64,000 bases of DNA from NCBI GenBank assembly GCA_022829145.1, contig CM040753.1, forward strand, positions 8,288,884 through 8,352,883, given 5' to 3'. Below, in pieces: positions 35,140-48,792 of this stretch (positions are counted from its first letter, which is position 1; each line of letters starts with the position of its first letter). Below the pieces are notes generated by a model. The model ran no database searches and was not told where the DNA came from. It saw nothing but the letters and a program-made list of their open reading frames with translations. The translations under genes and the position numbers were made by a program. Source of the DNA: Albula goreensis. Taxonomy: Eukaryota; Chordata; Actinopteri; Albuliformes; Albulidae.

Positions 35140-38100
35140 CAGTGCGGTTCAATGTCATTTAAAGCACAGAGAAGAAAGGGCAACCGCTGCTGCTGGCTCT
35201 GAATGAAAGTCCTTACCTTCCATGTTTCTGTTCACAGGACAGATGGGTTTAGGGTTTTGTCAAAGCCATGCCAGACATCAAATATTGAACACGGATTTTA
35301 TTGCAATACCGTAAATGCTACATAAAAGCCCTTATACTCATCTTAAAGTTCAAAGATCTTTTGATTGTCAGTTAAACCAAGTCCCATGGCTTGGCAGAAA
35401 AACTTGCATCAGAGATGAAGACAACCCACCGTGTGTGCGTTTCAAAACATGTAAACTGTATGAAAGTCTCCCGTGAGAGGACAGGGGGCTGGCACACCAA
35501 TCCTGCCCTTCAAAATGTTTTTTTTTTTTTTTTTAGTAGCAGACGGATATCTGGCACGGAGGATCCATCCTTCTCTGGAAGCCGAGCCCAAACCCTCTCA
35601 CCTCGGCTTCCCTGGCGCTGCGTCCTGCTTTATCAAACAAAGGAAGATCAAAGGGCTTGATAACTCATGCACCTCTTTCATCTCCATCCCTAAAACTGAC
35701 ACCGCGATCAGAGGGGGGCAGCTCCTACCGTCCTCTCACGCTGATCACTTCTGATTGGATGGCTCCCGGTTGGGCTCGGTTTATCTGGCTCGTTCCTGAT
35801 TCCTCTCAGTGCCGGTCACTGTGAGGGGAGGACAGGGGATCAGAAAGGGCCAGTGCAGAGTGTTAGAAGGGTTCTTACTGACTCTAACCATTTCCACATG
35901 CGCTCCAAGGGTGGTTTTGCTCGTGATGGACGAAAATTTGTCACACAAAGCTCTCAGGCCAGGACTGTGCTGTGTATTTGTGTTTGGGGCGTAGTAGGTC
36001 TTTGACTTTACTGAATGGATCCCTGCTCAAGCGACATGACGACAGCAGCCAGTCCAAGCTGGGTGATTATGCACAGAAAAACAAAACATTGTTAGACTAG
36101 AGAAGTGTTGAAGGCACAATGCCACTGTGTTTAATTTACACCCCTTTTAATGGACTATTTGATGCTGAGCATTGTACAAATTGTATTAATCTACATATCT
36201 TCTCTTATTTAAAATAACTTTCCTGGGAGTGATGAAAACAGTGAACTGTCAATGCAATAAAACTAATAAGAAACTGATTGATCAAAACAATTTTTGATCA
36301 TTCCTTGCCTCCATACTTTGAAAACTTACATATTTTAACTGTGTACCCAATTCACACCATGTCACATTTTTTTTTATGATCATTCCCAATGCTAATTCAG
36401 GCTGGTTAGTTTGAAGGATGGTACTGGGAGAGATAATGGGGCTGACCTATCCAAGCCTTTGGCATCCTCCAGTGCACAGAACAAAGGGTGTGAGACACGC
36501 CACGCCAGGTGATCCTGCAGTCTGCAACATGACTGCAAGCCTGCAGTCTGGCCCCTCGTAGTAGGCTGGGTTTGACAGTTGGTAAATGAGAATTAGGAAA
36601 CCGCACCATTATGGCTGCCATTCAACTGGAAGCTTTCAGCGGAGCCGAAACAGAAAGGGAAGGAGGAGGACTGGGGGTGGGAGCAGATTGGGGGTGGGTG
36701 GCACTTATGATTCACAGACCAGATACTTCTGTTCTTACTAAAATTGACTGAAATTTCCTTTTCAGAAGCAGGGATTATTGAAAGCTGTCCTTAATAAAAT
36801 GCCTACTCTTTTTTTTTTTTTTTTTTTGGTGTTACATAGTATTCACTGTACATTTACCCACATTAAAATGGCCCTGGTTCCACTGCCAGTGCAAGTGCAA
36901 CAATTTGCATAATGCCTTCTGCAATTAACACCGAGATGACGATCAAATGCACAAAATGACTGGGTTGGTAGCCATCCGCTGATGTTACCTTTTCAATGAA
37001 CATTAGCGTGCTTCAGTAGCTTCCAACAAAGGACTTGTGGTGCTCTTGTTAAAAACACTTCTTTTAATACGGTCTCTGATGCGGGACCCTTATTTTTGAG
37101 ATCAGTCCCAATTTAACAGACATCAGCTCCCGTGTCAGACTTTAGGGTGCCATCAAAGCTGACAGGTGAGAACGTCCTGCCATTGCTTTGACTCACATCA
37201 AAGTCCTACCGTTGGCACTGCAGGGGATTTTCATAAGATGAGTGAAAATTACACAGTTCAAAGACAATCAGGGTAGAGAGAGTTTTTCTCCCCCCTCACT
37301 GAAACAAAAGAGATTACAATGATATCGAACACAAAACACCAACACTGTTATTTATTTTGCTACTGATAAAGATGGTGTGAAACAGCAAATGATAAACACA
37401 GTTGGTCATGTAGTCATGACTATAAATGGCATTTATGTATTATATAACATGTAATTACACATATCATGGTAATATGATTGAATCGCAACCCAAATGTCAT
37501 GCATTCCAGACACAAACTTTTGGATTGAGTGACATTTGTTTCCGCGTCCTGTCTGTGTATACAGTAGCACTGTTCCATACATATAGACCTTCCCCAGTGC
37601 AGTTGAAAGAACAGATCAGCTCAATGACTGGTGCTGGCTGATGTGAACTTATGCCCTTGAAATCATGTAAAGGGAATTGAAATAGTTAAGTGCATATTAT
37701 TCTCATTACTATGACTATTATTATTGTTATGATTATTGTTAGTGGTAGTGGCAGTGGTAGCAGCAGCAGTAATAGTGAGTTGTGATAGAGGTATTGATGG
37801 AGGTGGTGGTACTGGTTGTAGTATGGAAGTGAGGGGGCTGTCCACTAGGGAACATGAAATAAATGGTCTGTAACATGTGACAGTGCACTGTACCTCTGCT
37901 CAGCCAGCATCTACAGTCGGCTATTTCTTAGCTACCTAAATACGGTCACTTTGTTGTTTGCTGTGATGTCGAACATCATACATAACTGCCAGGATTCTGC
38001 AGCCAAAGCTCTGTAGCCAATCACGAAACGGTCTGACGCAACTCGGGTCTCTGGCTCTGCAACCAACGGCACGGCCAAACCAGGCCCTCAGCTCCAACTG

Positions 38101-38450
38101 TGAGGTACTCTGTCTAAAACCCCAGAACCCCGCTGTGGTCTGATCAATACCAACCGCTGCTGAGGAGCACAGCCATAGCAGCACAGAGATGTCTGAAGCA
38201 CTGTGGCCGCAGCGTGAGATGCTATTTTTCAAATTGCTCTTATTAAGACCATACCGCGGTCTGGAGATGTCAGAATGACCTTACGCTGTGGATCTGCATC
38301 CATGTGCCCTACCTCACTCTTATGGGCAGCACCAATGCGCCTGTTCTTTTACAGAAAACAAAAAACGCAGCCGTCTGTTTGTTTTTGCTACTGAGATACA
38401 TTAGTGTAAGCAGCAGCCCCTGCATCTGATCAATGTGCAGTGCAAAAACT
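35140..38450. other. Unique non-coding stretch
   Basis: About 3.3 kb with no supported gene. It holds T-runs near 35518-35534 and 36809-36827, a G-rich pair of blocks at 36673-36699 (two GGGGGTGGG units, an 8-base loop), and an imperfect trinucleotide patch near 37700-37770. The 37936-38232 minus frame matches nothing I know. Confidence 0.55.
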
Positions 38451-38567
38451 GGAGTGGAGGCAGCAGGAGTGGAGGCAGCAGGAGTGGAGGCTGCAGGAGT
38501 GGAGGCAGCAGGAGTGGAGGCAGCAGGAGTGGAGGCTGCAGGAGTGGAGGCAGCAGGAGTGGAGGCA
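38451..38567. repeat. 15-bp tandem array with 45-bp higher-order period
   Basis: About eight copies of GGAGTGGAGGCAGCA. Some copies read GGCTGC instead of GGCAGC, and the CTGC form occurs at every third unit, giving a 45-bp higher-order pattern. Because 15 is a multiple of three the array is open in frame (Gly-Ser-Arg-rich on plus, Leu-Pro-rich on minus), but no gene context is seen. Confidence 0.93.
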
Positions 38568-38850
38568 CAGTATCCACGCTACTCCAGCAGTTGTTTTGGA
38601 AAGCTTTAAATGAACAGGGGTCAGATGAGGTCAGAGGGGCCGTCTTTCCAAAACCTCTTTCAACGGTTTCTCCAGCTTCTCTTGGCACACTTCACTGCAT
38701 ATGTCGAGTGCTCCACACATAACATCACTGTATACAGCACAAAGGAGCAGCTCATAGCTAACATACAAGGAATGGTATCGTATTACATTCGAAAGCCTTA
38801 AGTGAAAATTAGCTTTAATACTAAATGCATTAGAATGACAGTAGATAATT
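38568..38850. other. Unique spacer
   Basis: A short single-copy stretch between the 15-bp array and the CA-rich tract. I see nothing functional in it. Confidence 0.6.
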
Positions 38851-38980
38851 AACACACACACACACACACACACACACGCATGCGCATACACGCTCACACA
38901 CGCATGTGCACACACACACACATGCATGCATGCACACACACAAACACACACACACGCATGTGCATGCACATGCACACAAA
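38851..38980. repeat. CA-rich alternating purine-pyrimidine tract
   Basis: A pure (AC) run at 38851-38877 is followed by about 100 bases of imperfect CA mixed with GCATGCGCAT, GCATGTGC and (ATGC) words. Almost the whole tract alternates purine and pyrimidine, including GC steps, which favours Z-DNA (known sequence rule). Confidence 0.9.
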
Positions 38981-41900
38981 TACAACATGATTTAGCATGA
39001 CACAGTTCTTGTCTATGACCCTTTAGAGCATAATTTTCTGACTGTCATTTGTGCTATTATCTGTAACACCTGGATCACTAGTCTATCACCGCATGGGATG
39101 CAGCTCCTCACCAACACTCTGCTGTGGGAGTGCATTGGATCATGCCTGTCCCCTCCTTACTTACACAGGCCTCTCATTCACTCATTTCCTACATGTTTCC
39201 TTTCAGTTCTCTGAATTCTGAACTCTCACTCGAAAACACAGCGATTGTCCCACATGTTGTTCATTGATGCACTTATACAGGGTGTATGAATGAATGGGTG
39301 TGCATGCCCTTGCAGTAGGAGCTTGTGGGTGTAACTCTGCTGACACTGAAAGGTCCACCCTAAGCTCTCTGACACATCTCTCACTCTAAACGGTAAAACA
39401 TGTTGAGTGCATGCAGCAGGGAATGGCATCTAATGGCATGCAGGCGCGGGGGCAGCAGTCATTTCTCTCAGCTGTTAAATTTAGGCCGTGCATACCGCTG
39501 GGGGCCTGGTTGAGATGAGACAGATCAACACTCTGTCACCTCTCTCTGTCTAAAAAGGAAAAAAATGCTTTTTTCATGTTTCAGGTTTCTAAAAAAAAAA
39601 TGATATTGCATTATTATGAAAAAAGCAAGTAAAAACTATTTGGAAGAAGCGGATGTTTGAAGTTATTTTAAGGGCAAAAACTGCTGCATCTGATCTCATA
39701 TATCACAGATAGTGTATCAGTGTTCCTGGCGGAGTAAACATATAACAATAGATCCTGACTGTATGTTAAGAAATGTAAATGTAAAAAAAGGACACAAATG
39801 GGGAACATAACCTTTGAAGGTTAAAAGAACTGCGGGGAAATGTCAATCGCCGCTGCGTGTCCTGCCATATCTGGTCATCGTAGCTTATGGTCCGAGGTTT
39901 ATATCCAATGGCAGGGAGCTGCAGTTTAGAAGCGTAGTCACATATCTAATCAGCAGGAAATGTGGAGAGTGGAAGAAGGATCATTCAGATCCCTCACGGA
40001 TGTGCTTAACGCCAGCCCAGGATCGATTGGGCTGTACAGAACAGACAGTTGCGACGCTCCAAACGGCCTCCCCCGCGATTATAACCTCCTCAGAATTATT
40101 GCACACTTGTAGTTCAATTGAAGAAGAGCAACATGCAACGATTTAATGTGCGGGTGGTCGATGATGTGTACAGTCCTTACATTAACATGAGAAAAAATTA
40201 CAATGGGACGCGATCATGGACACTCATTATTTCATTTAAACAGCTGAACATTAAATGCAGTCGCTCAGGAATATCACAATGGCATGGCAGAGCTGAGGAA
40301 GGCCTAAAGGCTACACTTAGAGACTGTGCTGTCTGGAGACATCTTTCACTCTACCCTATGCAGCATAAAGTCCAGTACGCAGCAGCCAAACTCAATCCAG
40401 CCACAATGTGCCACCTTCTTCATGTTGAGTAACAAACAGAAGTGAATTTTTCCTCCCAAAAAGAGAGTGTGAATACAATAATCCCCGAAATAAAACATGA
40501 ATAAATGAATCACAAAAAAGTACCAGTACAGACATGCTTCTGCTCAGCTAATGTAAAGTAGAATAGACTGGGGCTCAAAAACCAGGACGATCACAGACAA
40601 GAGGAATCCTCGAGAGAATAAAAGAATGTTTCACTAGAAGATACAGTATATCATGTATCGTCTACTCGAATGCTTTCCCCAGAGAGAAAGACCAATCGTG
40701 TTGCGGTTACACTGAAACTGGGCCCGGGGCATGGTGCTGTATGTTCTGTTTAAGCTCGGATGAGTGGTCCCATCCCAAGAAGGAGAGTCAGACAGAGAGA
40801 GGAGAGCAGCTGTCAGCAAGCCCTTATGCTGAACAGATGTAAGGCCACTCCCCTCTCCTCACCCGCCTGCAGTCAAACACTCCACAAACTCAAAGCCCAA
40901 GCAGAGGGAAAACAATCATTTGGAGTAAATTTTTGGGATTTCTCACATGCCTGTGGCAGACATCACATGCGCAGTGCGAGTCACAGTAATCTCAGTAAGA
41001 TGCTGAAGTGGTCAGCGGGTCTTGGTAAACACAAACGGGTTTTCCACTGCGGTTCTGAAGTAAACTACGCGGGTTCTACAATGAAGCCCCAAACCCTCCT
41101 CACCGCTCTGGTGATTTATACCTACATGCTGGCTGGAGTGTTCCTCTGACGCCAGAGCAGACAAAAACCAGCTGTCTTGTTTATCCTCTCTGTTGGTAGA
41201 TGTTATCCATCAATGACTTCTACTTTAAATAACTAAATTCTCTGTAGGTTGTAGGCTTGATGGCTCACTGGTTCCTCTGTATAATGTTGACAGTGAGGTA
41301 ATCACACTCACCCACACACACTCTTCTGAGAGATATCATCAATTAAACTGCAGCCATGTGCAGTGGTTTTGCATGACAGCTCCCCTTTGTGGTTAAAGAG
41401 GTTGTAACCTCACTTTCTCCTGCTTCTTATGACCAGCCTTCTTCGGACACGGTTCTTTGCTTGACCACAGCGAGCGCAGCAGAGCTGTTCTCTGAACAGA
41501 AACACAGCATCTCTCAGAGACACGTGTCCTCCCTTGCGCTGGGGAATTTACTCATTTTTTCTGTCTCGTGTTCACCTCCAGCCCCTGGCCTAAGTGGGAC
41601 ACTTGCTCCTCACACCTCTTCCCCATTATTTAGTTAGAGGAGAGATCAAAGGTCATAGGGCCCATACATTTGTGGCCGCCTCCCTTGGGGCTGTGTTTCA
41701 GTTGCTCCTCGGAGACAATGTCATCTCTCATGATAGATGTGACATGACCAAAATGTCACCATGTAAGCACTGGAACCTCCTGTTCATGCGTGTAATTGAG
41801 CACAAATGTACAGTTTCACACATAGCGTTGTCATTTCATGATCAGTGTTAGTATGTAATTCAGCTAATACATGTAACTCATTCTGTCAAGTTACCATATT

Positions 41901-44900
41901 TGGCTTGGTCTATCTGTCTCTACCCACGTCTGTCTGTCCAAAGTGAGACGATGCAGTAATGACACATTACCACTAGAGGTCGAGGTTGCTTCAAAGGGGC
42001 AAGTATCTACACCCTGTGATTGGCCTTGTTTTATTGTATCTAGGAAACGAGATGACATACATTCCAGCCATAGTGAGCACAGTGTTACCACACACAGCAC
42101 CTTGGTCTCTGTGCTCATACCACAGTGACATACAGTCTCTGTCACTTTTCACAGTGTTTCAATGCATAGGATATTTCACACACACATATGTGGGATAAAA
42201 TATGAAGAAAATGATATGTGAAATAAGTGTTTAATTGTTTAAATTAAATATGTGGTCTGAATCTCTGTCATACACTCTGTGTAATTTTTAACAAAGAAGT
42301 ACCTGTGAGCTTAAGTGATTCCCTGCTGAAAGAGATAGCCCCAGGTTGTTTTACTACCTTCTGCATGACAAACATGGTAGGAATGTTAACAAGACCTCAA
42401 GTCTGCTCCTCTTATCAATTATCTCAAAGACTTTTTTGACGCAAGCAGCACCTTGTTGACAGCTGTTTTTTTGCGCCTGCATATTGAAGCCAAAAACTAC
42501 ATATATCATTCATGAAGGAGGTGATTTTTAAAAACACAAACCCCAAAATCTGAAGGAATGAGACAGAAAATAAAGGTGAAGCGATAGAAAGAAGGGATGG
42601 TTTTGATGCAGGGTCTTTCCAAAGAGCTTAAGCCAACCCAGAGCTAATCGAAACATTTGAATTTCCATTTATACGTTAGTTATTCTTCTTTGTTTTTAAC
42701 AAAAAAATAGCATCTAATGGTGAAAAAAGTTTTAAAAGAAAATAAAATGAAATGATGATGCAGATTTTTACAGCAAACAACCTTTTTTTCACATGTACCT
42801 CTGACGTTATTATGTTTTGTGCAGGGCATATGAGGTTCAAGGCACGCTCTCTAAAGGCAAGCCATCAGTGAATAAGGAGGCCAGGTATCAGTGCTGCTCC
42901 CATGCCCTGGGGCCCTCCCATGTTCCCTGCACCTGGTTCTGGGTCCAGCAGGATGACCACCCCCGCCCCCTCCCCAGTCAAACCCACCCGCAGCACAGCC
43001 ATCACTCAGTTATGGGCTTTCACTAATCCATCAGACAGCTCACCTCATGGCCCCAGGGAGAGTTTATGGAGAGAGGAGTTTACAAAGCAAAAAGTGTGCC
43101 ATTTAAAAGAGCCATGACAACACACCGGAGCTAGGACGTTCAGGCCCAGTGGTGCACAGGCTGTGATTGGGTTATGTTCAGCTGTTTTATTTATTTTCTT
43201 TCACAATCTGGCCATCAGACCTCATTTCCTTTTGTTCTGACACACTTTTTCTTTCCAGTAATGCATGTGGACGTGGGTTTGCCCATTACTTGTGCTGTGT
43301 ACAGCACACAGATGTTACGTATAAAAATACACTGTTTTGTCTTTTTAGGTATCATTTGTCATATGTATTTCAAATCACATAAATGCTCAGAATGAGCCTG
43401 TTTTATGTGGGCAGTCAGAAACTACACTAATAGGTCAATAATATATTCTGAAAGAATACCACCTCTCAACTATGCTACAATGCAGTTAGATGAGTTTATA
43501 TGCGTATTTATTTATTTATTTATTTATTTTTGCAATAATATATTACTGTGGTATATATTTCCATCTCCCTGCCTCTGTGAGGTTAACCTCATCATTTACT
43601 TTAAATGAGTTTGGACCATTGTGGAATAAGTACCAAGATGCATTACTCTTGGTAGGTATAATCAGATCTAAAAAGCAGAAACTGATTTCTTATCTTTTTA
43701 AAATGTTATGTTTCCTCCCATTTAGAGAACATGCACAAAGCATTACTTATCATTTGATTACACACAATGGACACAAAACAGCCCAACTAAAGCCTCAGGA
43801 GTTTTAAATTGCACAAAAATTGGATGTTATGTCTTATGTATTTGTTTTACATTTCAGAATTATGATCTGCGGTAAGTACATTTGCTCTCCTGTAATTGGA
43901 CAAAAGAGAACATTTTGAGGTTGTCCAATTCAAGGCAAAGCAGACAGAGGCCATTTCATTTGTTTTCCATTCATTACTTGCTTTTTCATTTATTTATTCC
44001 AATGTTAATTCACAAAGCCCTTTAAATAGATATTATATAGTACCATTAGCTGTAGGCCCAGGGCAATGTCGAGCCAACAGATGTCACCCCAACAGCTGAT
44101 CACAACAGGAGGCTTAAATATAAACAGAATAATGAGGAGAATCATTACATATTTGGATGTGGCAAGCAGGAACTGAGTGATTAAGAACCAATAGCTCAAC
44201 TATTGTATCCTAAACAAAGGTGCTTTACCACAATGCCTTCAGTAAATATCTACAGTAAAATGGAGCAGATAATGTGCAAATCTGCAAGCTAGCTATGGTT
44301 GCCTATATATGGTAGCCTGTATACCAAATACATGAGTAATAACTACATTCTCAGTGAGCAAAGCACAAGACGAATATGCAATGGTTGGTCTGAAAATGCC
44401 CAGTTATTGCAATCAGTACCACTTCTGGAAGCTTCCAGGTCACAGTTAGAGTGGAGAACAGCAGACCTTCTCTCCACTCTGCTCTTGAAATGTTGAGTTC
44501 TGTGGAGCTTTGTTGACCTTCCCCTGGCCTCCATCACCCACCCGAACAATTAAGTATGGAGCCACACTGCACTTTGTAAGGACAAGTAGCAATTTTATTT
44601 GGCAAACAGCTCTTGGCTCATCCCTAAATTGCCCTGCCTATTAATGCTCTCTTTGTTCTTTTTTTTTTTTTTTTTTTTGCTAGACGTTTTGACGTCATTT
44701 TCTGTTCAGATGAGAACGCCAAGTTCACAGAATACCGCTGATTTTACCTTCAGATGTGTCCTCTGCATCCAATTATCAAAAGATTTCTACTGTTGCAGTG
44801 TTTCCGAGTGAGCGAAACATGGATGGGGTTGATGTGCTGTTGTCAGAGAAATTCATTTATGATAATCAGTCGTAAATATGTCCTCGGGAACATCGAAACC

Positions 44901-46405
44901 CTGCACTAATCTTTTCCGACACTGTGTGAAGGGCGGAACACTCCAGAAATGACCTCTGCTCCACACCTGGATGAGATTAGCTCTCAACATGTTTCAGTCT
45001 GAAGTGTACTCAGTTCATGCTCTGTCAAGATTTGTAATTGCTTTATTAGATCCCATACCTGTAGAGGATCAAGCAGTTTTATCCAGTGGAATTAGAGTGA
45101 CTTTGGAGAGTTTTCAAGAGGTGGGGATCATAATTGAAATTGGATTTCATTACTGTGGAATTATTAATGCATGTAAGTGCAGGTTTTTCAGCACCCATAT
45201 AATTTATGCTCTTAAATTTATCTATTCATTTAGCTTGGTTGGCTTAGGAAATAAGACTGTTTCACTGCTAAATTCATGTTTTCTTTATTATCTCAGAGAG
45301 GTGTAGAATGTTCTCTAAATCTCATACCAATTGAAAACAATAATTGCGTTACATCATTTCCATTTTTTTTCCACTCAGGCTTTCCAAAGAATAAAACAAA
45401 GTTACATCTTCTCACTCAGGAACATGTGAATAATGTTATACAGCAGTCAACTAATCTCTTTGTTTCTGTTGTGAGTTTTGCACATTTTTACAATTGAGAG
45501 TTTTTTGCACAGTCTGCCCCGCTGCCGACCATCATTTCACTGCTTACTGTACATTTTACCTTGGCATGTGACAATTAAAAAAAAAAAAGAAAAACATGGA
45601 ACTTGAGATGCAGATGAATGCAGCCATTTCTTATAATGGAATATAACGGTGCTGTTCCTTTAAGAAGAATAATCAGTCTCGTCCAGTCCCTCTGATTACC
45701 CCCGCAAATATAAAAAAGGACTGTAAATCTGTCATGCCATGATCAATCATATTCATTTTATTTGAAAGTAAAGTGTATGAAAGCAAATAAACTAAAAAAA
45801 AAAAAATCATTGTTGAGGCATAGCTGGCTAGCATTGTTTCAGTCACATTTTTTAAAACAAAGAAAGCTATGGCACAGCACACATGCCTGTCCCCTGCCCC
45901 CGTCCCTCGTCCCCCGATTCACTCAGTAAAATCAGCATTGATTTGGTGGTGCTCAGCAGAGATTATGCTGTGGAGAGACACAGGAAGCAGGAAACGTGCC
46001 CTCTCCTTCAGGCCCACTCACAAATGCATATGCTTAGTGGCTTCTTGATGGCACTTCAGAGGATTTCCAGAACAGACTCTAATCGCTCCGAGATTGAGTG
46101 GCTAACAGGAGCTGCCATTAAGTGGTTTGGTGAAATGTTTCCTTTCAAGAAGAAAGTAACAGAGATGGAGAAGCAAAACTGGGTTTCGTGGGCGGGCAGA
46201 CAGGCCCCAGAGATTCAAGCAAAACTGAAATCAAAAGCAACATGCTGTAAAAAAAAAGATTCTGAAATTCCCTCAGAGATTTCTTGTTACTGATTTTCAA
46301 TCTTTAAATGAATAGACAAAGGGAAGCCATGTGCGCGAGCCTGTTTCAGCATTACTGGATCAGAGTGATTTACTATGACATCACAATACTGCTGCATGGT
46401 GTGGA
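38981..46405. other. Unique non-coding stretch
   Basis: About 7.4 kb with no supported gene. A weak CTCF-like CCACTAGAGGTCGA (two mismatches) is at 41970-41983, a TTTA tetranucleotide run at 43505-43530 and a T-run at 44659-44679. The segment 39830-40090 is somewhat richer in CpG than its flanks, without a recognisable product. Confidence 0.5.
43505..43530. repeat. (TTTA)6 microsatellite
   Basis: Six tandem copies of the tetranucleotide ending in a T-run. Short and unremarkable. Confidence 0.9.
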
Positions 46406-46432
46406 GGGTGGGGTTTTGGGGGAGGGGGTGGG
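46406..46432 (+). other. G-quadruplex candidate
   Basis: G-runs of 3, 4, 5, 5 and 3 with loops of 1-4 bases on the plus strand. A second such block lies 300 bp downstream. Confidence 0.55.
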
Positions 46433-46737
46433 ACTCAGAGGATAGCTTTCAAATGTGTTAAAACACGCAAAGAAATGATGTGAAGTGTCATTGTGCATGG
46501 CGCATTAACACCTTGCCAGATTTTTTTTTCATTCATAATACACTGACTGGCCCCTTTCAGTGTGTGTGCGGGATGGAGTGACAATGGGGGCGTGAAGGCT
46601 GGACAGCTCAATTGTTCAGGCCGGTCAAGTTGGCTTTGTGTGCAAGGTGAATCATGTCACCACGTGGTTCCTGATTTTCATCCAGAGGCTCAGCTGAAAC
46701 AGGGCTGCCATTGGTCATTTGTCCTCAACAAGTTTAT

Positions 46738-46784
46738 GGGGGGTAGAGGGGGAAGGGGGAGAGGGAAGGGGGTTGGGCAGGGGA
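46738..46784 (+). other. G-quadruplex candidate
   Basis: G-runs of 6, 5, 5, 3, 5, 3 and 4 with loops of 2-4 bases. This is the longest quadruplex-prone block on the plus strand in the window. Confidence 0.65.
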
Positions 46785-48527
46785 AAGAAAAAATTTCCTA
46801 CAGCTGGTTTGCCTCACTGTTCCACTTAACCTTCCTGGTCCAGTTCAACGCGAGGCCACATCCAACAGCTCCAAACATCTGCAAAACACGCATGGCGAAA
46901 GAAAAGGCGACTAATGCAATCAGAGAGTCATTCTGTGCGTCTCCTGAGCCCAGGCAGATTTCTGGAGTGGGCAATCTCTAAGGTGGAAAACCTGCAACAC
47001 AATGTCACTGATTGTGTGATTTGTGCTCTCTGTATTTGAGCGGGCCACTGACGGAGTTTCACCACTGCGAGCATAAGGGTGCTAAACTCAATATGCATCA
47101 GAGAAGAGTCTTTGTAATGCACTCCAGACTTGCAGCTTTCAGCATTTTCGAACGCAGCGTATCCATAGGGTTTAATGATATCCTCGATTTCTAGGCAGTT
47201 AATTGAACAACTAAAGATGTGTGACTAAGGACACTGGGGTTTCATTTCGGGAAAAGAATAAGAGGCAAATGGCAGGTGAAAAGGATGCTGTGGCCAATGT
47301 CATTGGCTCATTATCACAGAGATGATTACCTCAGACAATTTAGTCGTCCAGACTCTAAGTAAATACTTTTAATGAACGCAACACAATTTATAAGTTTTTG
47401 TCAAATGAATCATGATTGGATTAAACTGACTTTTACAGGAATACCATGTACTCAGACTGACAGAATATATCCACCGAGGATGAATTAACAACAGAAAGTA
47501 AAAATAGATAAAAAAAAATTAAAAAAAAATAAATACAATTTGTGAAATACCAATGTGTATTGGAATTAACAGTTTATTTATTTATTTATCATTATTTGCC
47601 TATTTTTCATGAATGTGTTATTAATTTATTATCAATAGTTTAAATGAATATTTGGAACCAAGGAATAGATATTATATATAGGAATATAGGAATGAATATA
47701 TATATATATATATATGTAATAAATACATAATGCATTTTTTTCCATTGAAATGATCTAATTTCCTGTTCCTCTTTAGGGCAGTTACTTCAGAGCAGATTCA
47801 TATGTGCAATAAAATCTGAGGAACAGTGTTCACTTTATATACTGTCCACCCACATTAAAGTTCGAAGAGTCACGAACCAGGCAGAAATATGAAACCTGCA
47901 CAGGACAGATCAGATTATGAAAATGAGAAAATATGGATGCTGCTTTGCATGCTTGGTGTTTATAAGACCTGTCATTGATACCTCACATCAACACTACTGA
48001 TATGAAGCATGTTTATTGGTATGCATGCATTTTAATTCCATTTTGTCTTCTCCTATAATCTTAGTGATACATTTTCCTCATACATTTCATATTTTCCTAT
48101 TTAAAAATAGGAAACGCTATTAAAATCTTTGTGGAACCACCTTACATAGCATGTATGGACTCATTCGATCATCTGCAGTTTAGTTTACTACAAGGAATTG
48201 CCAACAGGCAGATGTAAAGATGGTTGAAGGCATTCACTTCTATACACCCCCGTTCTGAAGAGAACAGCAGTACTTGGTCGTGGGCCACAGTGTTTTCTTC
48301 GGGAACCGTGATCAAGTCCACACAAGTGCAGGGAAAGGCTGGCTGCCTCTCCATTACTCACAAAATAAACAGAGGACCGACTGGGGGTGAAAGGGCAGCG
48401 CGTCTCTTCAATGACAGGCTGAACGCTCGAGTCGTGTCTTCTTCTTTGCCAAGGTTTTTGTTGCCGAGGGTAAGAAGGGGAAACAGATGCGCACGGATAA
48501 GAGCGGGCTACAGTGACAGCATAGCAG

Positions 48528-48528
<1 letters not shown>

Positions 48529-48550
<22 letters not shown>
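48529..48550. repeat. (AC)11 microsatellite
   Basis: Pure AC run followed by an imperfect AC-rich tail to about 48570. Confidence 0.93.
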
Positions 48551-48559
<9 letters not shown>

Positions 48560-48756
48560 CACACTCACACTGTCTCAGCTGCTTCCCTGTTCCACTCAGC
48601 AATGGAACAAACCCCCAGACTTGAGTCACAGATGGATGGAGGAAACAGCATTTTTTCCCCCTTTTATTATTTTATTATGAAGGAAGTGGAACATCAGGGG
48701 ATATAAATCATTAGGAGTCATTTACATTTTTTCAGGCACTCTCCTGGACCATGTAG

Positions 48757-48792
48757 GTGTGTGTGTGTGTGTGTGTGTGTGCGTGTGTGCAT
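48757..48792. repeat. (GT)n microsatellite
   Basis: Twelve pure GT units then GCGTGTGTGCATG. It is 200 bp from the AC run at 48529 and in the complementary orientation, so the two could pair as an imperfect inverted repeat. Confidence 0.93.

Noticed and set aside
38435-38722. 95-codon Gly/Ser/Arg-rich frame and its Leu/Pro-rich minus partner
   Set aside because: Translation of the 15-bp tandem array; both strands open for the same reason.
45883-46293. 136-codon plus-strand frame
   Set aside because: No recognisable motif, no splice or promoter context; treated as chance.
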